The notes under the pieces are model-generated. The model did no database searches, had not been told where the DNA came from, and was given only the letters and a program-made list of their open reading frames with translations. DNA of 64,000 bases from WLWS01 sp047638675 (GTDB lineage: Bacteria; Pseudomonadota; Gammaproteobacteria; Eutrophobiales; Eutrophobiaceae): NCBI GenBank assembly GCA_047638675.1, contig JBLIML010000002.1:1-64000 (forward strand). Reading direction: 5' to 3'. Positions 53,376 through 62,134 of this stretch are shown here, in pieces. The position numbers and the translations under genes were made by a program. The first letter of the stretch is position 1. Each line of letters opens with the position of its first letter.

Positions 53376-53915
53376 CTGGATCAGCCACAAACCCTGGAAC
53401 AATTTCTTGTGAGTGTGGAAAAGCGCGCCTTTCGCATAGCTGAAATTGCTACCAGTAATCGTGAGGATGCGCTCGATATTCTGCAGGATGCAATGTACAA
53501 ACTGGTACAAAAATATGCCGCAAGTGACCCAAAAGAATGGGGGCCTTTGTTCCAGACAATCTTGCAAAGCAAAATCAATGATTGGTACCGGCGCAACGCG
53601 GTGAGAAATCGATTTCGTGTATGGTTTAATTTTGCCGGCGAAGATGCACAAGCAGATCCGATTCAGGGACTGGAAGATGAAAAAGCGGTGAACCCGGAAA
53701 GGCAAATCCAGTCTGATAGAGGTATAGATGAGTTGGAATTGGCCTTAGGTAAATTGTCGCTTAGGCAGCAACAAGCCTTCATACTACGGATGTGGGAAGG
53801 TATGGACGTCGCGCAGACAGCGCGCGTTATGAAATGTTCCGCAGGAAGTGTGAAGACGCATTACTCCAGGGCTATACACGCATTGAGAGAACAATTGGGC
53901 GAGCATTGGTCATGA
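53376..53915 (+). CDS. ECF-type RNA polymerase sigma factor
   Basis: The protein has sigma region 2 (NREDALDILQDAMYKLVQKYA) and region 4 with the HTH LGKLSLRQQQAFILRMWEGMDVAQTARVMKCSAGSVKTHYSRAIHALREQ. I place the start at CTG 53376 (179 residues): AAGGGGAG at 53363-53370 stands 5 bases upstream, and the added LEQFLVSVEKRAFRIAEIAT matches the usual family beginning. A conventional GTG at 53409 would begin inside that conserved helix and lacks a good ribosome site. It overlaps the next gene by 4 bases (ATGA). Confidence 0.85.
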   Translation: MDQPQTLEQFLVSVEKRAFRIAEIATSNREDALDILQDAMYKLVQKYAASDPKEWGPLFQTILQSKINDWYRRNAVRNRFRVWFNFAGEDAQADPIQGLEDEKAVNPERQIQSDRGIDELELALGKLSLRQQQAFILRMWEGMDVAQTARVMKCSAGSVKTHYSRAIHALREQLGEHWS

Positions 53916-54256
53916 CTGAAAATCAAAGCGACGATATTTTAATCGAGAATATCCATTCAAAACTGGACGCGAGTCTGCTGGATATTGATGCGGCTACGCA
54001 ATCTAAAATTACTCAGGCGCGTCATCGCGCTCTAGATCAACAAGCTAATGTTAGGTCAATAAAATTCTGGTTACCCGCCGGTGCAGTGGCGACGGCCTGT
54101 ATTGCCCTGGTGATGTTATCTCTGGTTTCTAAAACCACCATTGATGAGACCACGCCCATTGATGATTTCGAACTGATTAGCAACATCGATGATCTGGAGC
54201 TCCTTGAAGAGCTGGAATTCTATGAGTGGCTTGAAGAATATGAATTGCCGACATAG
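53912..54256 (+). CDS. Single-pass membrane protein, DUF3619-like; possible anti-sigma factor
   Basis: The 114-residue protein has an N-terminal soluble part (ILIENIHSKLDASLLDIDAATQSKI), one transmembrane helix (FWLPAGAVATACIALVMLSLV, about 53-73) and a very acidic tail (IDDFELISNIDDLELLEELEFYEWLEEYE). Coupled to the sigma gene by a 4-base overlap, it has the topology of an anti-sigma factor with a cytoplasmic sigma-binding part. It resembles DUF3619 proteins found in the same position. It overlaps the next gene by 17 bases. Confidence 0.72.
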   Translation: MTENQSDDILIENIHSKLDASLLDIDAATQSKITQARHRALDQQANVRSIKFWLPAGAVATACIALVMLSLVSKTTIDETTPIDDFELISNIDDLELLEELEFYEWLEEYELPT

Positions 54257-54455
54257 ATTGCTTGTATTTCTAATGTTTATATTATCTCCATCACTTCAAG
54301 CTGAACCTCAAAAGGAAGAAGAATCACCGACGCCTGCATTATTGGAGTTTTTGGGTGAATGGGAAAACAGTGATGGTCAATGGATAGATCCAGAGGAATT
54401 CGCAGATGAGGATTTTGCTAATCTATTAAAATTGACGAACGAAGAAGATGATTAG
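54240..54455 (+). CDS. Small secreted acidic protein of the sigma operon
   Basis: The 71-residue frame starts at ATG 54240 inside the 3' end of the preceding gene. It has a signal peptide (HRLLVFLMFILSPSLQA, then EPQ) and an acidic mature part with LLEFLGEWENSDGQWIDPEEFADEDF. No family recognised. Proteins of this form are seen between DUF3619 and DUF3106 genes. Its stop overlaps the next gene by 8 bases, so the four genes are tightly coupled. Confidence 0.7.
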   Translation: MNCRHRLLVFLMFILSPSLQAEPQKEEESPTPALLEFLGEWENSDGQWIDPEEFADEDFANLLKLTNEEDD

Positions 54456-55074
54456 ATTGCTAACTCAAATTGCCATGACCATTATTTTGCTGATGGATTT
54501 TGCTATTGCGCAAGATGAATTGTCCTGGGAGCGCTTGTCGTCCGAGCAGCAGCGTGTGTTGTCTCCTATGAAAGATAAATGGGGAGAAATATCCGCTGAG
54601 AGACGCGAAAAATTGCAGCATGGTGCAGAACGCTGGAGCAAGCTTACACCGGAGCAGCGCAAACAGATGCAAAGCAAACAAAAAAGATGGCAATCGCTGG
54701 CGCCGGAAAAACGTGAGCAAATGAGCGATAGACTTAAGCAATATAAGCAACTATCCCCGGAAAAACAGGAGCGTCTGAAAAAACGTCGCGAATGGTTCAA
54801 TGGTCTGGATCAGGAAGAGCGACAGGTATTACGAAAGAAATGGCAGTCCATGACGCCGGAGCAGCGTCAGCAATTCAAGACTGATCAGCGTCAGTTTACA
54901 CCCGAAGAGCGAAAGCGCCTGGAAGAAAAAATCAAGGGTATGACACCGGATCAAAAGAAGTCACTGCGTGAAAAATGGCAAAAAATGTCACCTACAGATC
55001 GACGTAAATTTATTCGCAATAAAGCGCAAAGGTCTGACACACGAACGGACAAAAAACGAGATGCCAGAAGATAA
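54448..55074 (+). CDS. DUF3106 protein, secreted and strongly basic
   Basis: The 208-residue protein has a signal peptide (LLTQIAMTIILLMDFAIA, then QDELSW) and repeated helical units of the type W-x-x-L-x-PEQR (for example RWSKLTPEQRKQMQ, RWQSLAPEKREQM, KWQSMTPEQRQQF, KIKGMTPDQKKSL), ending in a KRDARR tail. This is the DUF3106 family. Its helical, basic repeats recall Spy/CpxP-like periplasmic sensors, and with the sigma and membrane protein genes upstream it may act in an envelope response; that is inference. Convergent with the next gene. Confidence 0.82.
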   Translation: MIRLLTQIAMTIILLMDFAIAQDELSWERLSSEQQRVLSPMKDKWGEISAERREKLQHGAERWSKLTPEQRKQMQSKQKRWQSLAPEKREQMSDRLKQYKQLSPEKQERLKKRREWFNGLDQEERQVLRKKWQSMTPEQRQQFKTDQRQFTPEERKRLEEKIKGMTPDQKKSLREKWQKMSPTDRRKFIRNKAQRSDTRTDKKRDARR

Positions 55075-55091
55075 GTTGCCTCTTATGTCAC

Positions 55092-55610
55092 TTATTTGTC
55101 GGGCGCTTTGAGTTTCCTACCTTGCTGATTTAATAAATGTATATAGCGTTTAATTTGCTTATCCTGCAAGACCAATTCGCTACCGGTACGGATGAAAGAC
55201 AGGGCAATCATGGCTACCAGCAAAAGAATGAGTAAAGCGATAATCCAGGCAACAAAATAAGTTAAACGGACACCTTGACTTGTTTGTTGCCCATTAAGTG
55301 CAGGGCTCGTTTCATCTACATCATCTATCGTCGCCTCGTCGGGAAAACTGTGTGTCAGACTCTTATCCAGATTTGAACCTCGTTCTATTGCGCTGGCCAG
55401 GACTTCGACCTTGATCGGGTCACGGTAAAGACGCAGTGCTTCGAGCAGCACCTGAATACTGGCCCAGAGACCCACCAGCAGGAGGACAATACCAATCAGT
55501 CGAACAAAGGCCTCAGGCCAGGCCTTTAGCAATGGCTTTTCTGCTGGTGTCGCGTTGTCATTCCGTTGTGTATCTTTTTGGTGTGGCACGTCGTCGTCAA
55601 ATTCGTACAT
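55092..55610 (-). CDS. Two-helix membrane protein of unknown function
   Basis: The 172-residue protein has two hydrophobic helices, LIGIVLLLVGLWASIQVLLEAL (about 38-59) and YFVAWIIALLILLLVAMIALSF (about 118-139), separated by an acidic loop (PDEATIDDVDE), with a basic cytoplasmic end. I do not recognise the family. It is divergent from nagZ and convergent with the DUF3106 gene. Confidence 0.68.
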   Translation of the reverse strand: MYEFDDDVPHQKDTQRNDNATPAEKPLLKAWPEAFVRLIGIVLLLVGLWASIQVLLEALRLYRDPIKVEVLASAIERGSNLDKSLTHSFPDEATIDDVDETSPALNGQQTSQGVRLTYFVAWIIALLILLLVAMIALSFIRTGSELVLQDKQIKRYIHLLNQQGRKLKAPDK

Positions 55611-55737
55611 TTACTTTTTCCCTTGCCTGGTATCGTCATTATATATCGACTCTGACCTGCTTTGCTTTTATCGTTATAATTCGATGCATGTCAAAAACGA
55701 AGATATCAGCCAGGTCGTATATAATAAAGGTGCTAAT

Positions 55738-56802
55738 TTGAGCCTTGGTCCCCTCATGATGGACTTACGAGGTCCGCAACTGGAGCCGGACGAGCGCGAA
55801 TTATTGCTACATCCGCTGGTGGGCGGCGTGATCCTTTTTTCACGCAATTACCTTGATGTAGAGCAGTTACAACACCTAACCCACGAGATCCACGCTTTAC
55901 GTCACCCGCCCTTGTTGATTGCCGTGGATCATGAAGGCGGTCGGGTTCAACGCTTTCGTCAAAGTTTTTGCGCCCTACCGCCCTGTCATCGTTACGGGGA
56001 TTTGTACGATCAGAGCAGACAGCTTGGTCTGGGCAGTAGCGAGAAGGCTGGCTGGCTAATGGCGGCAGAATTACTCAGTGTTGGAGTTGACTTAAGTTTT
56101 GCGCCAGTTCTCGATATAGACACTGGGATAAGCCTGGTTATCGGCAATCGGGCTTTTCATCGTCAACCTGAGGTGGTGGCGGAACTTGCAAAATCTTTCT
56201 GCAGAGGCATGAAAAAAGCAGGCATGGCCTCGATTGGAAAGCATTTTCCAGGTCATGGCAGTGTTAAAGAGGATTCGCATCACGCAGTGCCCATCGACGG
56301 GCGTCGTTTTCAGGATGTTGTGATGCTGGACATGGTGCCATTCGAACGACTGATAAGCACTCACTTACAAGGCATCATGCCCGCTCATGTGATTTTTTCA
56401 CAGGTTGATAATAAACCGGCCGGTTTTTCAAAAATATGGTTGCAAGATGTACTACGTCAGCAGCTGGGATTTCAGGGGTGTATCTTCAGCGATGACATAA
56501 GTATGGTGGGGGCGGAAGCGTTGGGGACCTATACCGAACGTGCGCAAGCTGCTATCGACGCCGGTTGTGACATGGTTCTTGTATGTAATAATCAAAAAGC
56601 CGTAATCGAAGTATTGGATAATCTGCATATTGAGATCAATCCGGCTTCACAGTTACGATTGATACGCATGCATGGACGAAAGCAAAAATTGACATTGAAA
56701 GAACTACAAAATGAACCTCAGTGGAAGGAGATAGCAAAGGAAATTTTGTCGCTGGAAAAGGCACCTGAATTAGGATTAGGAGATGATGAAGTTCGAACTT
56801 AG
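55738..56802 (+). CDS. nagZ: Beta-N-acetylhexosaminidase NagZ
   Basis: The 354-residue GH3 enzyme has KHFPGHGSVKEDSHHAVP, with the His/Asp general acid-base loop, and CIFSDDISMVGAEALG with the nucleophile Asp. It cleaves GlcNAc from anhydromuropeptides during cell-wall recycling. TTG 55738 is the likely start: AAAGG lies 7 bases upstream, and the protein then begins MSLGPLMMDLRGPQLEPDER, the normal NagZ start. Longer frames from upstream codons do not fit. Overlaps the TraB/GumN gene by 20 bases. Confidence 0.92.
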   Translation: MSLGPLMMDLRGPQLEPDERELLLHPLVGGVILFSRNYLDVEQLQHLTHEIHALRHPPLLIAVDHEGGRVQRFRQSFCALPPCHRYGDLYDQSRQLGLGSSEKAGWLMAAELLSVGVDLSFAPVLDIDTGISLVIGNRAFHRQPEVVAELAKSFCRGMKKAGMASIGKHFPGHGSVKEDSHHAVPIDGRRFQDVVMLDMVPFERLISTHLQGIMPAHVIFSQVDNKPAGFSKIWLQDVLRQQLGFQGCIFSDDISMVGAEALGTYTERAQAAIDAGCDMVLVCNNQKAVIEVLDNLHIEINPASQLRLIRMHGRKQKLTLKELQNEPQWKEIAKEILSLEKAPELGLGDDEVRT

Positions 56803-57709
56803 GTTTTATTTTTTACTGATGCTATTGATTATGCCACTTTTTTCATGGGCAGAACTTGTTGCGCCAGAATGTAAGGTACTGGATGAATTTGAGGAAGTGA
56901 CGCCAGCGCAAAGCGTCTACGGGAAGGGCTTGTTGTGGAAAGTAAGCAAAGCCGGAACTACACCTAATTATGTTTTCGGTACCATCCATGTCGCCGATGA
57001 GTCAATAACGAAAATACCTGCCAAGGTCATGGCTGCATTAAATAATGCAAAGACATTTGCTATGGAAGTTATACCAGAAGCCTCGGAGTATGTGACATTA
57101 GCAAGTTTAATGTATTTTACAGATGAGCAAAAATTAAGTGATTTGATTTCAAAACCACTATTTGCAGAAGTAGTGAGACTTCTCGGCGCCTATCATTTAT
57201 CTGAGGAGGTCGTTACTTTACTAAAACCATGGGCGGCCTTTCTAACCTTGAGCTATCCTCCCGAATTTGGACAGGTACTGGATCTGCAGTTATTGGCTTT
57301 AGCACGGAAAAATGGCGCTGAAGTGAGCGGGCTGGAAACTTTGCGTGAGCAAGTAGATATATTCGATACAATGGCAATTGATAAACAGCTTAGATTACTC
57401 AGCGACACGGCCTGTCATTACGATCTTGTTGAAGTCGATTTTGAAATAATGAAATCCCTGTACGTCGATAGAGATTTGGCCGGACTTTATGCTTACACGC
57501 AGCGATATTCACAATCAGATGACGACTTATATGATGAGTTAATCAAAAAACTGTTAATTGACCGAAATCACACAATGACGGAACGCATGCAAGTCATGTT
57601 GCAAGCTGGCAATGCCTTTATCGCTATTGGCGCGATGCATTTAGTCGGAGAAGAAGGGGTTCTTTCCCTGCTGGCGAAAAACGAATATGAAATTTCCCTT
57701 GTTTATTAG
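56783..57709 (+). CDS. TraB/GumN family protein
   Basis: The 308-residue protein has a signal peptide (FYFLLMLLIMPLFSWA, then ELVAPE), then LLWKVSKAGTTPNYVFGTIHVADESI, with the GT-H motif that opens the TraB/GumN (Tiki-like protease) fold, a matching Glu in FAMEV, and a C-terminal NAFIAIGAMHLVGEEG repeat of the motif. The family is predicted to be metal-dependent peptidases, but most bacterial members are uncharacterised. Two ATGs (56783, 56786) are near equal. Confidence 0.86.
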   Translation: MMKFELRFYFLLMLLIMPLFSWAELVAPECKVLDEFEEVTPAQSVYGKGLLWKVSKAGTTPNYVFGTIHVADESITKIPAKVMAALNNAKTFAMEVIPEASEYVTLASLMYFTDEQKLSDLISKPLFAEVVRLLGAYHLSEEVVTLLKPWAAFLTLSYPPEFGQVLDLQLLALARKNGAEVSGLETLREQVDIFDTMAIDKQLRLLSDTACHYDLVEVDFEIMKSLYVDRDLAGLYAYTQRYSQSDDDLYDELIKKLLIDRNHTMTERMQVMLQAGNAFIAIGAMHLVGEEGVLSLLAKNEYEISLVY

Positions 57710-57724
57710 AATGAAGAGGTAGTA

Positions 57725-58825
57725 ATGGATCTGGAACAATATTTTAAGGCGGCAATCCACTATTTCAGCACTGAATCATGGGTTATTCAGGTATTTGTTA
57801 TTGTCTTTATTTCGCTATTAATCGACTGGATACAAAAGCGATTATTACGCAAGTTAAATAAAAAACTGGCAAAAACAAAAAACTACTGGGATGACACACT
57901 GGTCGAGGCAGCACAACGCCCTCTGACGGCCTTAATTTGGGTGTTGGGCCTGTCATTTGCTGCCGAGATTGTTCAAACAAAATCTGAAGCGGTGATATTC
58001 GAAGCCGTTGAACCCATACGTGAAGTAGGCGTGATCGTGGCCCTGGGCTGGTTCCTGGTACGCTTTATACGTATAGCAGAACACAACATTGTTAAACGTA
58101 GGATGGAGGCAGGTGAGCCCTTTGATCGCACAACCGCGGATGCTGTTGCCAAGCTGCTGCGCATTTCCGTCGTCATTACAGCGGGTCTGGTTATATTGCA
58201 AACCCTGGGGTACAGCATTTCCGGCGTGCTCGCCTTCGGTGGTATCGGTGGTATCGCCGTTGGTTACGCCGCGAAAGATTTGTTGGCGAATTTTTTCGGT
58301 GGATTCACTATTTATATGGACAGACCATTTGATGTGGGAGACTGGATACGGTCACCCGACAGGAATATAGAAGGCACCGTTGAAAAAATTGGTTGGCGTG
58401 TAACTTGTATCAGAACTTTCGACAAACGCCCGCTGTATGTACCAAATTCGGTATTTACGACTGTCTCAGTTGAAAACCCTTCGCGTATGACTAACCGGCG
58501 AATCTATGAAACCATTGGAATTCGCTACGATGATGTTGGAAAGATGGCTTCGATTATTAGCGAGGTGAAGACCATGTTAAAGGAACACGAGGATATTGAT
58601 GCCAGACAAACTCTTATTGTTAACTTCAATGAATTCGCCTCTTCATCGCTGAATTTCTTTGTTTATACCTTTACAAAAACCACCAACTGGGTAAGGTTTC
58701 ACGAGATCAAACAAGATGTCCTGCTGCAGATCATTTCCATCATCGAAGCTCACGGTGCCGAATGCGCATTCCCAACATCCACTATCCATCTTGCCGGGCC
58801 CCCACCTCAGGAAGTACCTGATTAA
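57725..58825 (+). CDS. MscS-family mechanosensitive channel
   Basis: The 366-residue protein has four hydrophobic segments, the last being the Gly/Ala-rich pore helix (VLAFGGIGGIAVGYAAKDLLANFFGGFTIYMDRP, about 172-205), then the beta domain start (FDVGDWIRS, GTVEKIGWR) and a C-terminal alpha/beta domain. This is the YbdG/MscM-like architecture with short N-terminal part. It releases solutes on hypo-osmotic stress. Lies 15 bases after the TraB/GumN gene. Confidence 0.9.
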   Translation: MDLEQYFKAAIHYFSTESWVIQVFVIVFISLLIDWIQKRLLRKLNKKLAKTKNYWDDTLVEAAQRPLTALIWVLGLSFAAEIVQTKSEAVIFEAVEPIREVGVIVALGWFLVRFIRIAEHNIVKRRMEAGEPFDRTTADAVAKLLRISVVITAGLVILQTLGYSISGVLAFGGIGGIAVGYAAKDLLANFFGGFTIYMDRPFDVGDWIRSPDRNIEGTVEKIGWRVTCIRTFDKRPLYVPNSVFTTVSVENPSRMTNRRIYETIGIRYDDVGKMASIISEVKTMLKEHEDIDARQTLIVNFNEFASSSLNFFVYTFTKTTNWVRFHEIKQDVLLQIISIIEAHGAECAFPTSTIHLAGPPPQEVPD

Positions 58826-58888
58826 CTCGCATAAACCTGTTGGCTAAGGCTTTCCAAGCCTGCCTTGAGCCTGTAATCTGCCTTTATA

Positions 58889-59719
58889 ATGAATCTTTCT
58901 TTTACAAAAATGCACGGACTTGGAAACGACTTTGTTGTTCTTGATGCCTTGCGAGCACCGATAGACTTAAATAAGGAACAAATCCGCCTTATTGCGGATC
59001 GTCGCCTCGGCATCGGTTGTGATCAGGTCTTGATGATTGAACCTGGCCATAGCACCGGGGCAGATATTTATTATCGTATTTTCAATGCCGATGGCGGTGA
59101 AGTTGCACAGTGTGGTAATGGGGTACGCTGCGTTGGTGAATATCTTCGCCTTAGGTCACTGATTACTAGCGATTCGATTAGGGTCGAAACAAATAGTGGG
59201 CTCGTGACTATTTATTTCGAGGATAATGAGCAAGTCCGCGTTGACATGGGCATTCCCGTATTTGAACCTGAGGCCATTCCACTGGCGACCGTACAAAGGC
59301 AGCCTCAATATTTGCTTTCACTGAGCAGTGGCGATGTGGAAATTATGGCAGTCTCAATCGGTAATCCCCACGCCGTACTTATTGTGGATGACGTCGCGAA
59401 TGTTCCTGTTTCGTCTTTGGGAGCGGAAATTCAGCAAGATAAATTGTTTCCGGAAAGTGTGAATGTGGGTTTCATGGAAATTATTGATCCCACGCAGATT
59501 CGTTTACGCGTCAACGAGCGCGGGGTCGGCGAAACCCTGGCCTGCGGTACAGGCGCCTGCGGTGCTGTCGTTGTGGGTATAAATGCTGGTAGACTGGCGC
59601 ATGAGGTAGAAGTCCAATTAAAAGGAGGGATTCTCAAAATTGGCTGGGCAGGAGAAGGCGAGTCTGTCTGGATGACCGGCCCGGCAACAACCGTATACGA
59701 AGGTCAAATTGAAATATGA
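58889..59719 (+). CDS. dapF: Diaminopimelate epimerase
   Basis: The 276-residue enzyme shows FTKMHGLGNDFVVLDAL, DGGEVAQCGNGVRC with the first catalytic Cys, GNPHAVLIVDD, and TLACGTGACGAVVV with the second Cys. It converts LL- to meso-diaminopimelate for lysine and peptidoglycan synthesis. It overlaps the DUF484 gene by 4 bases, the conserved dapF-DUF484-xerC order. Confidence 0.96.
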   Translation: MNLSFTKMHGLGNDFVVLDALRAPIDLNKEQIRLIADRRLGIGCDQVLMIEPGHSTGADIYYRIFNADGGEVAQCGNGVRCVGEYLRLRSLITSDSIRVETNSGLVTIYFEDNEQVRVDMGIPVFEPEAIPLATVQRQPQYLLSLSSGDVEIMAVSIGNPHAVLIVDDVANVPVSSLGAEIQQDKLFPESVNVGFMEIIDPTQIRLRVNERGVGETLACGTGACGAVVVGINAGRLAHEVEVQLKGGILKIGWAGEGESVWMTGPATTVYEGQIEI

Positions 59720-60423
59720 GTATTGCACCAGAAGATGATTACGAAATGCCTGCGCTGAGTGCCGGTGTCATCGCTGAGTATCTACGAGCCCACCCGGAGT
59801 TTTTTAATGAATATCCGGATTTACTGACAGATATCAAGGTGCCTCATGCCAGTGGAGATGCAATCTCGCTAGTGGAAAGACAGTTAACGGCGTTGCGTGA
59901 ACAGAATGATCAGACTCGAAAACGCATGCATGAGCTCATTGAAATCGCTCGCCAAAATGAAGAGTTGGCCAAACGTATGCACCAGTTGGCGCTAACCTTG
60001 ATGGATGCGGCCGAGCCAAAAGATATATTTTCAACGCTTTACGATAACCTGCGGAAAAACTTCCTGGCTGATAAGGTCATGGTCAGGCTGTTTGCCGATC
60101 CGTCTTTCGTCGATACGTTTGCCGGAGACGAGTTTGCCGGGTCGCAGGTGGCGCAACAATCTTTATTCAAGTCTATCATCGATAAACGCATGCCCATTAG
60201 TGGTCGTCTGAAGCGTCAGCAGCAGGTGTTCCTGTTCGGAGATGATGGGGACGAAATTGCATCCGCTGTCCTGGTGCCGCTGCACGGTGATGGCTGGGGA
60301 GGAATCATGGCAATCGGTAGTTTTAACGCTGATCGATTTCAGGAGAGCATGGGTGTGGAACTGCTTGCCAATATGGGAGAGATTTTGAGTTTCATCCTTA
60401 AACCCTGGGTCATCGAAAAATAG
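59716..60423 (+). CDS. DUF484 family protein (GAF-like)
   Basis: The 235-residue protein has VIAEYLRAHPEFFNEYPDLLTDIKVPH at its N-terminus, a coiled-coil stretch (LVERQLTALREQNDQTRKRMHELI), and a GAF-like C-terminal part with VLVPLHGDGWGGIMAIGSFNADRFQESMGVELLANMGE. This is DUF484, found between dapF and xerC in gammaproteobacteria. Function unknown. ATGA overlap with dapF. Confidence 0.92.
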   Translation: MSIAPEDDYEMPALSAGVIAEYLRAHPEFFNEYPDLLTDIKVPHASGDAISLVERQLTALREQNDQTRKRMHELIEIARQNEELAKRMHQLALTLMDAAEPKDIFSTLYDNLRKNFLADKVMVRLFADPSFVDTFAGDEFAGSQVAQQSLFKSIIDKRMPISGRLKRQQQVFLFGDDGDEIASAVLVPLHGDGWGGIMAIGSFNADRFQESMGVELLANMGEILSFILKPWVIEK

Positions 60424-60519
60424 TCGGAGACAAGAAATCTCCTCACTTCCCTATTGTTTGTTTGAGTCGGTACAAAAAAATGCAGATGACGATTCCACAC
60501 TGCACAACAAGTGACATCC

Positions 60520-61416
60520 ATGCAGCAGACTGAAACCCTTCACATTGATGCATTTATAAAGTCATTGCATCATCTCTCCGAGCATACGCGCAAGGCCTAT
60601 CTACATGACATTCTGAGTTTTCGCGAATACTGCGATATGAATAGCGTGGCTAAATGGCGTGAAATGGATGGACGTCAGGTACGTGGTTTCGTGACACGGC
60701 GGCATAGACAGGGTTTGGGAGGACGTAGTTTGCAGCGTAACCTCTCGGCTATACGTGCTTTTTATCGTTTCCTCATGAAAATCGGTGTAGCTACTCACAA
60801 TCCGGCTCAGGGTATCGTCACACCAAAAACGCCGAAGAAGCTCCCCAATACCCTTGATGTGGATCAGAGTGCCCAGCTAGTTGAGATAAAAGGCGATGAT
60901 ATCCTCTCTATACGCGACAGGGCGATCTTTGAATTGATGTACTCATGCGGTTTGCGTTTGTCCGAATTGGTGAGTCTGAATCTGGGCAGTATCGATTTGG
61001 GCGATGCCATTGTGACGGTGACCGGTAAAGGCAACAAAACGCGTATGTTACCGGTTGGCCGCCAGGCACTCGAGGCTATGCGGCTTTGGTTGCCAGGTCG
61101 TGCTAGCCTTGCCAGCCCTGAAGAAAAAGCGCTTTTTGTCAGCAATCGGGGTTCTCGTATCAGCCCTCGCAGTATTCAACAACGATTACGTCAGTGGTCA
61201 GTGAAACAGGGGCTCGCCACCCATGTCCATCCGCATATGCTTCGTCATTCGTTTGCCACACATATTCTTGAATCAAGCAGTGATCTACGCGCCGTGCAGG
61301 AATTGTTAGGACATGCGGACATCAGTACAACTCAGGTATATACTCACCTCGATTTTCAGCACCTTGCCAAGGTCTATGATCAGGCCCATCCAAGAGCACA
61401 AAAGAAAAGCAAATAA
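60520..61416 (+). CDS. xerC: Site-specific tyrosine recombinase XerC
   Basis: From ATG 60520 the protein (298 residues) has an N-terminal SAM-like domain and the catalytic set Arg in YSCGLRLSEL, Lys in VTGKGNKTR, His-x2-Arg in HPHMLRHSFATH, His in LLGHADIS and nucleophile Tyr in TTQVYTH. With XerD it resolves chromosome dimers at dif. An in-frame GTG 60511 is less likely. Upstream gap of 96 bases holds nothing else that I recognise. Confidence 0.95.
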   Translation: MQQTETLHIDAFIKSLHHLSEHTRKAYLHDILSFREYCDMNSVAKWREMDGRQVRGFVTRRHRQGLGGRSLQRNLSAIRAFYRFLMKIGVATHNPAQGIVTPKTPKKLPNTLDVDQSAQLVEIKGDDILSIRDRAIFELMYSCGLRLSELVSLNLGSIDLGDAIVTVTGKGNKTRMLPVGRQALEAMRLWLPGRASLASPEEKALFVSNRGSRISPRSIQQRLRQWSVKQGLATHVHPHMLRHSFATHILESSSDLRAVQELLGHADISTTQVYTHLDFQHLAKVYDQAHPRAQKKSK

Positions 61417-61461
61417 TCATTACTCTGCAATTTTAAAATCTCTGTTTTGATGTGCTATCCC

Positions 61462-61490
61462 CTTGAAAAATAAGTATGAATCTATATATA
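61462..61490 (+). promoter_or_regulatory. Possible hslVU promoter with heat-shock-like -35
   Basis: CTTGAAA (61462-61468) matches the sigma-32 -35 consensus and also contains TTGAAA for sigma-70; TATATA (61485-61490) lies 16 bases after it. The sigma-32 -10 consensus CCCCAT is not present, so recognition by the heat-shock factor is doubtful. A second candidate, TTGACA at 61503, lacks a good -10. The position 95 bases before hslV is suitable. Confidence 0.4.
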
Positions 61491-61584
61491 GGGTGTGCTG
61501 AGTTGACATAAGGAAAGATTGAATTATCAGAAAGTAGGCAGGCAGGTTCGTGTAAAATAACCCACTTTTTAATGGAGAGTGTCT

Positions 61585-62121
61585 TTGGAACAGTTTCGTG
61601 GAACTACCATTCTCTCGGTTCGTAGAGATAATCATATCGTCATTGGCGGTGACGGTCAGGTCTCCCTGGGCGACACCGTCATGAAAGGAAATGCCCGTAA
61701 GGTACGTCGTTTGTATAAGGATCGTATTCTCGCAGGATTCGCCGGCGGTACGGCGGATGCGTTTACCTTGTTTGAACGTTTTGAAAGTAAGCTGGAGAAA
61801 CACCAGGGCAACCTCATGCGTTCTGCTGTTGAATTGGCCAAGGATTGGCGCACCGACAGGATGTTACGAAGACTGGAAGCCATGCTTTGTGTGGCTGACG
61901 ACACAGCTTCACTCATTATCTCCGGCAATGGCGACGTCATTGAACCCGAAGATCAAATCATGGCTATCGGATCTGGTGGCGCCTATGCGAAGTCGGCCGC
62001 CAAGGCCCTATTGGAAAACACAGACATCGATGCCCGTAGCATCGTTGAAAAGTCACTTGGTATAGCCGCCGATATTTGTATTTACACAAATAACTCGCTG
62101 ACCATAGAAGAATTAAAATAG
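61585..62121 (+). CDS. hslV: ATP-dependent protease subunit HslV
   Basis: The 178-residue N-terminal nucleophile hydrolase reads FRGTTILSVRRDNHIVIGGDGQVSLGDTVMK, where cleavage exposes the catalytic Thr, and has FAGGTADAFTLFERFE and MAIGSGGAYAKSAAKAL. GGAG (61574-61577) is only 1 base from GTG 61579 but 7 from TTG 61585, and the latter gives the standard start M-E-Q-F, so TTG is preferred. Partner HslU follows after 13 bases. Confidence 0.95.
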   Translation: MEQFRGTTILSVRRDNHIVIGGDGQVSLGDTVMKGNARKVRRLYKDRILAGFAGGTADAFTLFERFESKLEKHQGNLMRSAVELAKDWRTDRMLRRLEAMLCVADDTASLIISGNGDVIEPEDQIMAIGSGGAYAKSAAKALLENTDIDARSIVEKSLGIAADICIYTNNSLTIEELK

Positions 62122-62134
62122 AACAGGAAATTCA

